From positions 4,546,001 to 4,610,000 of the forward strand of contig OU744737.1 of assembly GCA_916613615.1 (NCBI GenBank): a DNA stretch of 64,000 nt, read 5' to 3'. Of the stretch, positions 22,874 to 33,780 are shown piece by piece (position 1 is the first letter of the stretch; the number at the start of each line of letters is the position of its first letter). A program made the translations under genes and the position numbers. Source of the DNA: Steromphala cineraria (taxonomy: Eukaryota; Mollusca; Gastropoda; Trochida; Trochidae). The notes beneath the pieces were generated by a model, which searched no databases, was not told where the DNA came from, and was given only the letters and a program-made list of their open reading frames with translations.

Positions 22874-23560
22874 TAAGATTGGAAACGTACTCGAACACTT
22901 GCGTGTAGAAAGACTTAAACCAGCAGGTGATTAAACTGTCGCGAATTATGCTCAGTCTTAAGCTTATTTATTACCCACATGGTACTTCGTAAAGGGTTTC
23001 ATAACAATTTGTTATGACACATATGGGTCATAACACCTCAAAGTGATTGGATTGGCTAACGAAGAACTTTGACATTGTCCGGACTACTTTATTCATTCAT
23101 AATTTTGAATGACACTGAGTGAATCTGAGTCATAATTCGAAAGTTCAGTTTATCTAATGAATCTACTTCAATGATAAGGAATACATCGGAGGGCAAAAGA
23201 AATACAATTAGAAATCAAACTGACATCGCCAGGCTCATATTTTGACGAAAAGATACAGGTAAATGGCGGCCGCCATGACATGCCGTTGACCAAAGAAAGA
23301 TAACTCTGACCTGTTCTTGCGTAAGAGGGATTTTATTTTGACGTACGCTTCGTTCATGACTAGGGCTCATTACTTACATTTTACCACATACTATAAATTC
23401 ACGTCGGATAGAATTTAGAATTGTGAATATTTAACGTCGTAATATTATCATCTTTGAGACTGTGACGTGGTTGGATATTCATCCGCCGTCCGTCTCTTTA
23501 TAGGCACAATAAAACCTTGTTTAAAAAAGCAATAAAACGTGTGAAATGCAAGTTGGTAAT
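22874..23560. other. Non-coding stretch
   Basis: No gene. A perfect 14-bp palindrome, ATGGCGGCCGCCAT, lies at about 23263, and a GTGACGT site at about 23461 lies roughly 100 bases before the next foldback. Confidence 0.45.
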
Positions 23561-23563
23561 AAA

Positions 23564-23715
23564 TAGGATACATAACTCGTTCCCCTTTAATATCAAGTTT
23601 ATGTCCCTCGTGAAATTAGTTTGGTGTGTCACTCGCCAAGGCTCGTGACAAAGCAAAATTATTTCACTTGGGACATAAACTAGATATGAAAAGGGGAAGC
23701 TCGTTAGATATCCTA
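23564..23715. repeat. Foldback with directly oriented CTCG at mirrored slots
   Basis: Arms of about 72 bp start TAGGATA and end TATCCTA, with a 2-base loop at 23638-23639. Three mirrored slots break the pairing. Nearest the loop, CTCG at 23632-23635 faces CTCG at 23642-23645. The middle slot has CTCG (23607-23610) facing CTTG (23667-23670), which fits a CpG transition. At the outer slot CTCG (23576-23579) faces CTCG (23700-23703), allowing two single-base indels. Confidence 0.85.
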
Positions 23716-24224
23716 TAAATATAGGCTACACAGGACACGGAAGTACATGTATAACATGGGGGTGGTTTTGTGAGTTGTTTTTTTTAATTGGAAACTTAAA
23801 ATAGGATATGGACCTAAGACTTCTGAAAATATTAACATAAAATTGGTAACCTAAGTGCGATCATTTAATTGAAATCATGTCATTGTTATATCTTATTTCA
23901 AAGCCAATCACAATTTCATGAAATCAATATTCGCTTTTCCACATTAATTCTGTGTTTCATTTTAATCCAATACAGGCAAGAAGGCTGACAAAACGTGTTG
24001 TAGGAGCTAGATTTCGAAAATGGTATGGTCATATAACTCAAGGTAAATAAAATGAAATGGATTTAACTTTAATACACTTAAATCAAACGTGTAAACATTC
24101 ATTACAAGTATATAACGCACATTCAAGCTATTTCTTCATGATGTTTTGTCATGTTTGTAATGTAATGTTTGTTGTTGAATTACTAGTTTTATAAACGGAC
24201 AATTTTAACCGTATTACACGATGA

Positions 24225-24420
24225 ACCATTTAATACGTGTATAATGAAACGAGTGAGTGGTTTGGTAAACAACGAACGAAAGCAAAAAAACCATTCCCGA
24301 AATCACATAAACATGTTATTAAACGAGACTGAATTTAGTATGTTATCGATTACTCGTTGATTTAAATCCTAAAGATATGAACAACAATTCGCCGACATGA
24401 GTATTGCCTTCCTCAATCGC
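24225..24420. repeat. Second copy of the 19984 foldback-bearing family
   Basis: Shares AATGAAACGAGTGA, the TTAAACGAG block and AATTCGCCGACATGA with 19984-20255, in the same order. The foldback arms are more diverged here. Confidence 0.6.
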
Positions 24421-25272
24421 TGACGGTTGGTTTCTCAACGCTATTTATAGTTTAACTTGTGTCAGCCAAACTAACTCCATACACTATTATTTATATTAAT
24501 TAGCGATGCCTATCGTAAAAATATCTAAGAAGGGTGCTTACGAGCTAAACAAGAGCGTGCAGCGGGAAACAATATATATTTCTTATCACGCTTCATTGGT
24601 TCATTTGAATCACATCGTGAGTACGCGGAACTAGTTTGCTTGACGGGGCAACATTTGATTGAATTGCTTTACAAAACGAAACGATGCGATGGACGGTGCG
24701 ATGGACATCAGGGTATTGGTTGGAGCATAACTACTTTGCAGATTTATTCCACAGTGGTATCTATAACTGGCGAGTAGTAGAAACATATTTATTATATACT
24801 CATGTAATCTTAGGATAGTAATACAAGGGTGCAATACGGAATACGTCTTCAAATTCCGTATTGCACTCCAGAATCCGTATTGCACGCCTGCCGGTTCTAC
24901 TTTTTTCAAGCTTCGGCAATTCTCGCAACTTTCCGTTCGTAACAATCATTTTCCTTATTAGAACACCGGAGTTGACGTATCTCAACTGCATTTGTAACAA
25001 ACCTACTTTTTAATATGATATTGAAGAATAATATAGTGATAAACTAGTGTTATCGTTAGTAAAGAAACTGCAAAACACTATAAAATAGGAATCCTAAACA
25101 AAACTCCGAGAACATCGCTATTTTTAGAATTTAGGTCAGGGGAAACCCCACACCAATAATGCAAACAAACGCACATAATTTGATTCAGACATCTCTGAGT
25201 ATTTTTAACAGAATAAATTTACATTGTTTACCATTATAGATAAAAAAAATATCAAAAAATTAAGTTAATTAC
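24421..25272. other. Non-coding stretch upstream of the Crypton
   Basis: No gene. Short local repeats of ATCCGTATTGCAC-type sequence occur at 24831-24890. Confidence 0.45.
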
Positions 25273-25291
25273 ATGACGTCATTCACGTGAA
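25273..25291. repeat. Possible left flank repeat of the Crypton
   Basis: ATGACGTCATTCACGTGAA resembles ATGACGTAATATTTCGTGAA at 27037-27056 in the same orientation (about 16 of 20). Cryptons lack TIRs and can be flanked by short direct repeats left by site-specific recombination, so these are candidate element edges. Confidence 0.3.
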
Positions 25292-25324
25292 CCATCGTCT
25301 GCTTTCTGTGTACCTGTGGTCAAG

Positions 25325-26758
25325 ATGGCCGAAAACATAAGTTTTGTTGATGAAGAAGACATTGACCAGTATATTATCGAAAATTTGTTAAATTTTGACA
25401 TGGAGTATACACAAAATGAAGCGGACACTTCGCCGATCGCAACGAAAAGTATTATTGATCTCAAAAACTACATCGACAGTAAGAAGAGTGTGAATACCGT
25501 TAAGAAAACAACAAGTGTGATAACGAAGTTTGCAACTTACCTGAAGGAAAACAATGAAGAGCGAAGAGTTCTTGATATCCCGGCTCCGGATCTTGATGTT
25601 TACATCGGTTCCTACCTGTTGACACTGAGAAAGAAAGATGGATCTCCGTTCGAACCCGACACTTTGACTTCTTATCACCGTGCCATCGACAGGTATCTCC
25701 GAGATAATGACTATCCGCACAACATCATCAAATCAGATATTTTCAAGACAAGTCGTCGCGTTCTTGAAGCAAGACGCAAAGAGCTAAAACAACAGGGCAA
25801 GGGAAATCGTCCGAATAAATCTGATTCTCTGTCAAGTGAAGACGAAGATCGCCTGTGGAATGCACGTGAGTTCGGGTCGCACTCGCCAGCCGCCATGATC
25901 AACACACTGTGGTATTTTTTCACCAAGATGTTCGGTCTGAGAGGACGAGATGAAAGTCGACAGCTTCGGTGGGGAGATGTTCATTTGAAGACAGACTCCA
26001 ATGGATTTGAAAACCTGGAATTTTGGGAACGATCAACGAAAACACGTGATGGAAATTCTGCTCACAGTCGGATGTTTAACCCGAAAATCTTTGCTGCCAC
26101 TGGTAATTCCGATAGATGTATTGTTACTATCTACAAAGCATTCAGGGTCCAGAGACCGCCAGGTATGATGTTGAACGATGCACCCTTTTACTTGGCAATA
26201 AATCACAGGCGAAAATATGATGGTCCTTGGTTCCAGAATATGGCTCTTGGTGTAAATACACTTGGATCTTTGATGAAGGGTATGGCGGAACGTTCAGGTC
26301 TTGTTGGGAAAATCACGAATCACAGCGCAAGGAAATCCATGTGCACTCAACTGCTTCATGCTGGTGTAGAACCAACCACGATTTGTCAGCTATCGGGACA
26401 CAAAAACGTCAATAGTTTAAATAACTATGCCGTTGCATCAATCCCCATGCAGAAACAAATGTGTGATATTTTGTCTGAAGGTCAGAGTAAATCCCTTGTG
26501 CCTGTCACTAATTCCACTGTGAAAAAACGTAAGTCTTGTGATTCTGTACCATCGCACAAAAACGATGTCAGTGCTGCCACATGTGCCAGTGACATAGTTT
26601 CAAGGGGTCAAAGTATGACTTCCGGTCTATTCAGCGGCAGCAACATTCACGGGGGATCGTTTCATATTAACTTTAACTTTTCCTCACAAACAAATTCAAT
26701 GAATGTCCCTCCAAAACGTAGACGTGCCATCATTGATAGCGATTCCGATTCTGAATGA
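25325..26758 (+). CDS. Crypton-type tyrosine recombinase (DUF3504-like)
   Basis: A 477-residue protein starting at an ATG in strong context (A at -3, G at +4); an in-frame GTG lies 9 bases upstream but is not a eukaryotic start. Residues about 40-150 form a SAM-like N-terminal DNA-binding region (KKTTSVITKFATYLKENN). The catalytic domain follows: R206 in FGLRGRDESRQLRWGD, K239 in STKTRDG, H333 and R336 in NHSARK, H359 in LSGHKN and Y368 in NNYA. All six tyrosine-recombinase catalytic residues are therefore present. A HINFNF motif (about 447-452) is typical of Crypton and Crypton-derived proteins. A basic PPKRRR (462-467) is a likely nuclear signal before an acidic DSDSDSE tail. It is intronless, with ATTAAA at 26925-26930. 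It may be a live Crypton transposon gene or a domesticated relative; the intact frame allows either. Confidence 0.85.
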   Translation: MAENISFVDEEDIDQYIIENLLNFDMEYTQNEADTSPIATKSIIDLKNYIDSKKSVNTVKKTTSVITKFATYLKENNEERRVLDIPAPDLDVYIGSYLLTLRKKDGSPFEPDTLTSYHRAIDRYLRDNDYPHNIIKSDIFKTSRRVLEARRKELKQQGKGNRPNKSDSLSSEDEDRLWNAREFGSHSPAAMINTLWYFFTKMFGLRGRDESRQLRWGDVHLKTDSNGFENLEFWERSTKTRDGNSAHSRMFNPKIFAATGNSDRCIVTIYKAFRVQRPPGMMLNDAPFYLAINHRRKYDGPWFQNMALGVNTLGSLMKGMAERSGLVGKITNHSARKSMCTQLLHAGVEPTTICQLSGHKNVNSLNNYAVASIPMQKQMCDILSEGQSKSLVPVTNSTVKKRKSCDSVPSHKNDVSAATCASDIVSRGQSMTSGLFSGSNIHGGSFHINFNFSSQTNSMNVPPKRRRAIIDSDSDSE

Positions 26759-27036
26759 GTTCTGTCACTTCCTCTCGCTGAACTGTTATGTAACAACATC
26801 TATCCATGTTCACGTTTGAATACGTTATGACCGAACTTTGTCGAATGTCAACGAATGTTTCAGTTATGAAAGTTTATATTGTATTCGAATGAAATATTGA
26901 TATACATTTATGATATTACATGTCATTAAAGAAATTTAAACATATGAACAAAAATCTTGCGTCTGTTTTTCATCAAAATTAATCACAGTTTGGTGTGCAC
27001 TCTATTGTCATGTGACGTCATAGGTGGAGGAATGTG

Positions 27037-27056
27037 ATGACGTAATATTTCGTGAA
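27037..27056. repeat. Possible right flank repeat of the Crypton
   Basis: Direct, imperfect match to 25273-25291. Just upstream, GTGACGTCATAGGTG (27012-27026) repeats a string found beside the 4.3-kb hairpin. Confidence 0.3.
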
Positions 27057-27157
27057 AGGGTTGGCGGAGTAATTTATTCAGGTCAAGATAACACGTAAAC
27101 ATTCTTCCGTGTAAGGCTTTATTTGAAGTAAATTAAACGAAAAAGGGTATGTAATAA

Positions 27158-27320
27158 ATATAGAACGCCATTCTAGTGCATTTTTTCGTTTGTATTGAAC
27201 TCGTAGATGTCACAAAGAGCAAAGAAACAACTCGTTCTGCGAACTCGTTGTTTCTTTGCTCTTTGTGACATCTACTCGTTCAATACAAACGAAAAAATGC
27301 ACTAGAATGACGTTCTATAT
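27158..27320. repeat. 163-bp near-perfect palindrome with directly oriented ACTCGT at two mirrored slots
   Basis: Two 80-bp arms (27158-27237 and 27241-27320) flank a TGC loop. The arms match at 75 of 80 positions. Four of the five mismatches lie in two mirrored hexamers: 27199-27204 facing 27274-27279, and 27230-27235 facing 27243-27248. All four hexamers read ACTCGT on the plus strand. The fifth mismatch is C facing A on the plus strand, which is a G.T wobble on the minus strand. Non-coding; it lies 400 bp after the Crypton stop. Confidence 0.95.
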
Positions 27321-27324
27321 ATAT

Positions 27325-27833
27325 AATCCACCTCCTAGCCCTACTTTCCTAAAGTTGGTCACGTATGCTTATTAGCTAATTCTGACCGGAATTCATTAGG
27401 GTGACTTCTGGTCAGTTTAATTGGCGGTTGGAGGGTCAACGTTCGATCAGAAATGTGGGTCAATTATTGCCCGGAGAATTTAGTCCCCAAAAGCAAACAC
27501 AGATGCTAGCTGAAGGGATAGCCTTGAAATCCAATTCACAATGCAGTGACCAATTACCAGCTACTTTTGGACCGTTTGTCGTGATTCTTCTCCCAACGCT
27601 ATAATTGACCCTTTTTTTGGGGAATTCTAATTTTGTTACGACCTCTATAAAGTGAGACGGCAGGAGACGAACGATTTGACCTGAAATAAACATTGACATA
27701 CAAGAAAAGAAATAAAGACGTTCTCGGTTCCTTGAAAAATTACACAAATATAATTCAAAGCTAGTTAACAGAAACATGATGGCTACCCTATTTACACTGT
27801 GGTTGTCAGACAAAAATAGTTATTCATCTTGGT
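27325..27833. other. Non-coding stretch
   Basis: Overlapping short frames on both strands (27401-27813) have no recognisable domain. Nothing else is seen. Confidence 0.45.
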
Positions 27834-27837
27834 TTAA

Positions 27838-28193
27838 AGGGGCAGTAGCACGTTTTTAGGGGGAATATAAGGTGATGTCAAGAATATGGAAATAAATAGT
27901 TCCAATTGAAAGACAATGTATTCAAACTAAATGAAGCAGTAATAATTCAAATATGTAACGTAAAGTTCAGCCATGAGATTCATTTTTCTTACAAAAATGA
28001 ATTAAAGGTGTTCACACAAAAATGGCCGCCAATGGATTTTATGTGAAGCCTCATACTTTGTCCTCTGACTGTGGGTGATTGGCTTGTGTAATGAGATTGT
28101 TGACACTGTCAATATGATACATTTAGCATTTACTTACAATTATAAGTGAAATATTTAAAATGTAAAATTATCAAAAAACGTGCTACTGCCCCT
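27838..28193. mobile_element. TTAA-flanked MITE (356 bp), opposite orientation
   Basis: Ends AGGGGCAGTAGCACGTTTTT and AACGTGCTACTGCCCCT, with TTAA at 27834-27837 and 28194-28197. The interior carries AAAATGGCCGCCAATGG, reversed relative to the copies at 12713 and 17129. Confidence 0.9.
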
Positions 28194-28369
28194 TTAAGGT
28201 TATCACAGGGATTACAAAACCTCCGAAGGACAGCCATTATCCGATATTTAAACCTTCCAGGGTGTATGATTGATACGGACAAGATTATCATTTAATTTGT
28301 GAACTGAAGAAGTTCTTTCACATGGTCTCATAACCTCATACGGAAAAAGGAATTGGCTTTCAAAGCATT

Positions 28370-28565
28370 GGAGACAATCAAAGTTAGTTGTGCAATCAGC
28401 GACGCTGTTCTAAAATCATTATTTTGGCTACTGAATCATGGCAAAAGAATATCAAATGGATTGTGTTGCAAATTGCAATGTTTTTCCGCCAGGGGATACT
28501 GCCGGATCCCACGAATTATGGCGAATGAGAACAGAGGCTGTATCAACATTTCTTGACTGAGAATG
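28370..28565. mobile_element. Mutator-like MITE fragment
   Basis: Matches the right two thirds of the 2312 family (CAATCAGCGACGCTGTTCT, then GAACAGAGGCT). The terminal repeat is internally deleted: GACTGAGAATG replaces the full end. Confidence 0.75.
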
Positions 28566-28907
28566 TAAAGGACTAAGAAGTATATTGGTTTTGGTTTGGC
28601 CCTTGCTCATTAATAAATTCTCTACCGGCGGTTAAAGAGTTCACTGATTTCTATTTCCTCAGTGGGTCATGTACGTACTCTCAAACTAAGACTCTGAAAT
28701 TCCGCCCACCAGACTGAGTTAATACATTGTAATGAACACAGATGATTCAGGCTCTACATTAACCCAGTCGTCGCCTCGTGACTCTTTGTGGTCCAACAAG
28801 AGGTTACAACTGGGGCGTGTGATCAATCTCACATCAAAGGTTTGCTAATGGCAGGCTTTTGAGAAGCAATTAGCAAGCCAGACAGCTATTCTATAAATGA
28901 AAGATAA

Positions 28908-28911
<4 letters not shown>

Positions 28912-28943
<32 letters not shown>
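28912..28943. repeat. (TA)n microsatellite
   Basis: About 16 TA units immediately left of a TA-inserting element. Confidence 0.95.
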
Positions 28944-28946
<3 letters not shown>

Positions 28947-30372
28947 CCTTCAAAAAAAGAAACGCATAGTATATTTTGAATTTTTTAGACTTCTGTTAAA
29001 ATGAATTTAACAATAAAACTGTCATATTTCTTCTCTGAACGTACTCCTTACATGATTATTTACCACTTCAGTGCAAAAACGGAGACATTTTAGCGATTTC
29101 GTTCTTTACAGAAGCAATTGAAAACAGTTTTTTGAAACCTCTGCTTAGGAAAATCTGCATAGCAAAGACACCACGTAGAAAGCATTAAAGCATGTGGCAC
29201 TAATAACTAACAAGAGGTAAATATGGTTTCAATTCATTTATTCTTTTAATAAGAAAATTAAGATAAAATTAAGCAATGCCAAAGTGGAGAAAGTAGGAAA
29301 CATTGCCGTACGTCAAATTAAAACTTCAGTTTCAAAATCTGCTGTCGTTTTAAATTAGAATGATCATTAGAGCACAATATTTAGTAGCTTCCTCCAGGAT
29401 CATTTTCGACAAATTGAAGCCAATATTTGTCAGAAAAAGAGTGCTATAAAAGCCAAACTTATCTACATCCGGGTCAAGCACTTGCGTCATCGTCTTCCCA
29501 CAGCAATACAGATTACATAGCAGATACATGTTTAGTGGAAAAAAGTCGACAAGACTTTAGGGAGCAGTTTCCCTGAAGTGGATATTCGACCAAGAGAGCT
29601 AGTTGTCGGTCCTGTTTTGTGAAACTTTAAAATGTTCAATCGCCCTCAATGGTGTTTTAAAACCCGGAGGATTTATCTTTTAATCTTTAGTAAAGTCTGG
29701 TTTGGTGATAAACCTCACTATCATCCAAAATTGTGAGACTTTCTGAATATTAAAGCACACAAGATCTGCTTAATTCGTTGTTTTAAGAGATTTTGACTGA
29801 TAGTCTGAACATCAACAAGATTCACGAACGTCAAATGCATCAGGTTTTTGGTCTGATAGGGGGAGTTGTCAAGCATGATGGCGTTCAAAAACATACACAA
29901 CTCCGCTTGGTCTACGTCTATGTCAAGATCAAGGTCAAAGTCCTGCACTTACTCCCTCAAACACAAGATCAAAACCCCCTTAGAACGTAAATATTATGAA
30001 CTTTATAAACGTGCACATTAACGTCATATTACGTTTTGAACACTTCACCATCGGCCCATCACAATGCGGGAAAGGTGAAGAAGAACTTTGTAAAGGAGAC
30101 TTTTTTTACCTTTTGCATTTATTGCAAGAAATATGTCAATCAAGAATTGCTCTATATTATAACAAAACAATAAATTGGCTTTAGCGTCAAATTTTGGATA
30201 AATAACACGCAAGAGCACAACAAAAACTTATGTCAACGTGTTTGCCAACACTTTGTCTACAGCCTTGTTAAATTTCACTTTTTTTGCCATTGAAATTATG
30301 TGATATTTTTGCTCTCAACTAAATGTTAATATATTTTAAGAAAAATGGTTCATGCGTTTCTTTTTTTGAAGA
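28944..30372. mobile_element. Degenerate Tc1/mariner-like element (1.43 kb)
   Basis: Inverted ends read CACCCTTCAAAAAAAGAAAC then GCAT on the left and the complement with two differences on the right (GCGTTTCTTTTTTTGAAGAG). TA lies at both edges. Length and TA target fit a once-autonomous Tc1/mariner element. I cannot recognise transposase motifs in any interior frame, so the gene is lost or too decayed. Confidence 0.65.
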
Positions 30373-30379
30373 GTATATA

Positions 30380-30905
30380 TAAATCATGGGTTTCAATAGA
30401 GAATCTGAATTACGATACACTTAACTCCAAAAGATACTATCCGCCAATAAAAATATTTGTAGAAAGGATATTCAAAAGGAGTTTAAACAAGCAATCTGAA
30501 AGATCATCTGCATATTATATGAAGGTATATATTTTATTGAATAAACAAACTTGTATATATTATCACACACTGGAACAACAATAGTTGTTTTTACAATCCA
30601 GTTTAATCATACCACATATAGCAGAGAAAGAAGCACGTTTTAGGAATATCAAACACAAAGCAATGTTTCTTAATCAAAGAAGTCTGAAAACGAACACAAA
30701 GTTTTCTATGATTCTATTTACCTGCCTAATATGATTAAAAGATATTCACACAAAAATGGTCGCTATAAGGTTTTCCTTGATTGGCTTTCATACGTCTAGA
30801 CATTAACATGTTGAGTGTAGAGATGTTTAACCATCTGAAAAATAATATATAAGGTATAAGAGAAAAACTTAATTGGGCACTTTGTATTTATCATTTTCAA
30901 AAGGG
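30380..30905. other. Non-coding stretch
   Basis: No gene. About 30735-30775 (ATTCACACAAAAATGGTCGC) is a decayed fragment of the TTAA-flanked MITE interior. Confidence 0.5.
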
Positions 30906-30918
30906 GTTTACTACCCCT

Positions 30919-31236
30919 CATTCTCTCCCCACAGAGGCAGATTAAGTCATATTGTTTTAGCCTCTGTTCTAACTCGCCGATACCGTGGGTTCCGCCAGTT
31001 TCGGAAGAAAAAAACATTGCACCACAATCCATTTGATTTTTTTTAGCAAATGACAACGCTTCTCGCATTTTTGCCATGATTCAGCAGCCAAAACGATGAT
31101 TTAAGAACAGCGTCGCTGATTGCACAACTAACTTTGAATGCCTCCGAGCAGGCACCTCACATTCTATCCCACAAAATCGGCAAGTTAGAACAGAGGCTCA
31201 ATCAACGTGACTTCATCTGCCTGTCGCGAGAGAATA
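30919..31236. mobile_element. Mutator-like MITE, copy with 9-bp target duplication
   Basis: Starts CATTCTCTCCCCACAGAGG; the right end has mutated (CTGTCGCGAGAGAATA). Flanked by ACTACCCCT on both sides (30910-30918 and 31237-31245). Interior as in the 2312 copy. Confidence 0.85.
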
Positions 31237-31506
31237 ACTACCCCTTTACAGTTGACGTTATTCAACATTTTCTAGCTTTCTTCATCCTCTGTTGTCAAAA
31301 AGACTAGTGAAGTTTTCTAAATCGCCGTTTATGTATAGCCTACTGTTGAAGGTGGCATTTTCCGTCCCCAATTGTCATATCATTGGCTCTCTCCGAATGG
31401 CCTTCATTTTCGATAATCCAGAGCTTACGTTCCGATAATATCTCCACTTAGCTCTGGAACCAAATAGGGCTAAATGCGATTCATAAACTACCTCCCCTTA
31501 TACCTA

Positions 31507-32405
31507 GTTCACACCAACGGCGAATGCCGCGCTTTAAATCGGCGAGCAAAGCGCTGTCATTTTTGTTGACTTTTCCTAAAATATCACGATCTCCTAACTA
31601 ATGTTACGCTCAGATAAGCTCTGATACGAATTGGTTCCGCTTTGGGGACGAATTATTTCCCGACTTGTTACGGTTCCTCACGCTTTAATCCCGCTTTGAT
31701 CAGGCTTTGTTACGCTTGAAATCACGCTTTGATAAGCTTTGATAAGCTTTATAACGCTTTATTACGTTTTGATGCGATAATGACTCTGATACGATTATCA
31801 AGTTCTGTTGTGCATTGTTACGCTCTGTTAAGCTTTGTTACGCATTGGAAAATTGGGTATCGTAGGAGAGCGTGAGAGAGCGTGAGGAAGCTTGCCAAGC
31901 GTAACAAAGCCTCTCAATTCGTGGGAAAGCATGAGATTCCTTCATCAAAACGTAACAAAGCGTAACAAAGCGTTACAAAGCGTTACAAAGCTTGTCAGAG
32001 CTTGATGAAAGCGTCTGACCTCGTGTCAGATCTTCATGCCAGATCGTAGCAAATCGTGAGACATCTTAACGAAGCGTGTCAAGTGGTGACAGACTGGGGT
32101 CCCCGCTTTGAACCAAGCTCTATTAAGCTTTCCTACGCATTTAGTCAAGCTTTGCTGAGATTTGTTACGCTTTGTTAAGCTTTGATACGCTTTGAAACGC
32201 TCTCGGCGCTTTAATCAATTCGTGACAGAGCGCCCAAAATTTTTAAACAGTTTAAAAATTTTGGGCGCTCTTGCCGAATGTCCCGCTTTACTCCAAGCTT
32301 TACCACGATCTGTTACGACCCTGACGCTTTAATCAAGCTTTGTTACGCTTTGGTGCCGCTTTGCACGCCGCTTTAAAGCGCCATCAAAGCGCCGTTGGTG
32401 TGAAC
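31507..32405. mobile_element. Nested 0.9-kb element with GTTCACACCAACGGCG ends
   Basis: Inverted ends GTTCACACCAACGGCG and CGCCGTTGGTGTGAAC. The interior is almost entirely a decamer-like repeat, GCTTTGTTACGCTTTG-type in the outer parts and its complement (GCGTAACAAAGC) in the middle. There is no coding frame and no clear target duplication. Confidence 0.8.
32228..32270. repeat. Perfect 21-bp hairpin with a 1-base loop
   Basis: GAGCGCCCAAAATTTTTAAA plus C (32228-32248) is exactly complementary to 32250-32270. It lies inside the nested element and lacks a U-run typical of a terminator. Confidence 0.9.
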
Positions 32406-33235
32406 TTAGCATTAGTGGCATATCGTCCAATGAGGTATCTACGCTGCCTTCAGCAGCGTACTAGTCGCTTGGTTTCTCTCATGACACACCCCCGCTTCGT
32501 GGATAAACAGAAATTTCATCCGAAGAGATAGATTTCGAGACTCTATGTTCTCGGTTTAGCATCGAAAAGCTTTCAGGAAAAGACACTGAGACATCTGTTT
32601 TAGAGAAGTGATGCGTTTTTTGTCCATTAAAACGGGTGGGGAAAATCGATTTGTTACATTCCTAATTTTCCGTCAAGATATTCCTCTGACTGTAAAATTT
32701 TAATCGTATGGCCTTTGATTTTAATTATGAAAAAAATAATGAGTTGGGATTTAACGTGCTGTCAGCAATATTCCAGCTATTTAACACGTGGATGCTGCCA
32801 TCAAATTTAAGAGAGTAGACAGATCCGAGAGAGTCAACAACTGTAGGGTCACCAAAGCTTTCATGGCACAAACCAGACCAAATTTGTGTCGTTCTAAAAC
32901 CTGCTTTCTACCCCTTACTATGCCCTTTTTTTGTCTGTTCTGTCAACCTGTCAACTTCTTTCTCCCCGATCTTCTCTGTTTTGGATGGCAACATCAACAT
33001 GTTTAAATAGCTGAAAAAGTACGTTAAACTCCAATTCACTCTCTCAACGTTTATCTGCCTATATGATGTCTTTCCTATTTCTGACTCTGACAAAATGCCT
33101 AACTGATTGGCTACTAAAATACAGTCTGCAACTAAGGGGAGGTAATTTATGAATCGCATTTAGCCCTATTTGGTTCCAGAGCTTAGTGGAGATATTATCG
33201 GAACGTAAGGTCTGGATTATCGAGAATGAATGGCC

Positions 33236-33771
33236 TTGGGTTTTTGGGTATGTAAGATTTTTTTTATTGATCTAGCTAAATAATTATAAAGCATATGTTC
33301 TACATCTCCATATAATTAATGAAAATTACATAAAGACAGCTGCGCTTTTAAGATTCGCTTTTTTTTTTATCCTAGAACCTTTGTTCATAATAAAGGAAGA
33401 CCCTTTATAGATAAACAACTTCTTCTCATCTGTCTGTCCTTTTCTATTAACGATGTTTATTGAAATGATGAAAAACACATAAATTACAAATGTTTTTATA
33501 GAACATCATAAATGAGGTAAAAGTCTTTCAATTGTCTAAACTAAGAATTCATTAATGATGTTTTGACCTCCGAATAACACTCTTTTGTACTTAAACCAGT
33601 TTATTTTTAACGAAGCAATTGTCTCCAGACTTTCTTAAACTTTTCTTTGTTTGGTGAAAAAAATAGCAACAGGAACGACTGGCTTAAATGATATGTTACT
33701 TTAGTAAACAGCTGACACGCTCACCGTATTCTGACCTATCAAGGTGGTAAGTTTGTTCACCGGATTTTCCC
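33236..33771. other. Non-coding AT-rich stretch
   Basis: Nothing recognised. Confidence 0.5.
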
Positions 33772-33780
33772 CATAACCTC

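Larger units (their letters stand above)
31399..33235. mobile_element. 1.84-kb element with about 100-bp terminal inverted repeats
   Basis: Left arm 31399-31500 and right arm 33133-33235 are near-perfect inverted repeats (shared: GTTCCGATAATATCTCCACT, AAATAGGGCTAAATGCGATT). The arms are much better conserved than those of neighbouring repeats, so insertion was probably recent. No transposase is found. A second element (31507-32405) sits just inside the left arm; the remaining interior is non-coding. Confidence 0.85.

Noticed and set aside
25316..25324. Crypton start at the upstream GTG
   Set aside because: GTG is not a normal nuclear start codon; the ATG at 25325 has a strong context.
29721..29990. 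Transposase remnant in the 28944-30372 element
   Set aside because: I looked for DDE-type motifs (QDNAPxH, SPDLNPIE) in these frames and could not find a convincing match.
32228..32270. Transcription terminator hairpin
   Set aside because: There is no U-run and no gene ends here; the hairpin is part of a transposon interior.
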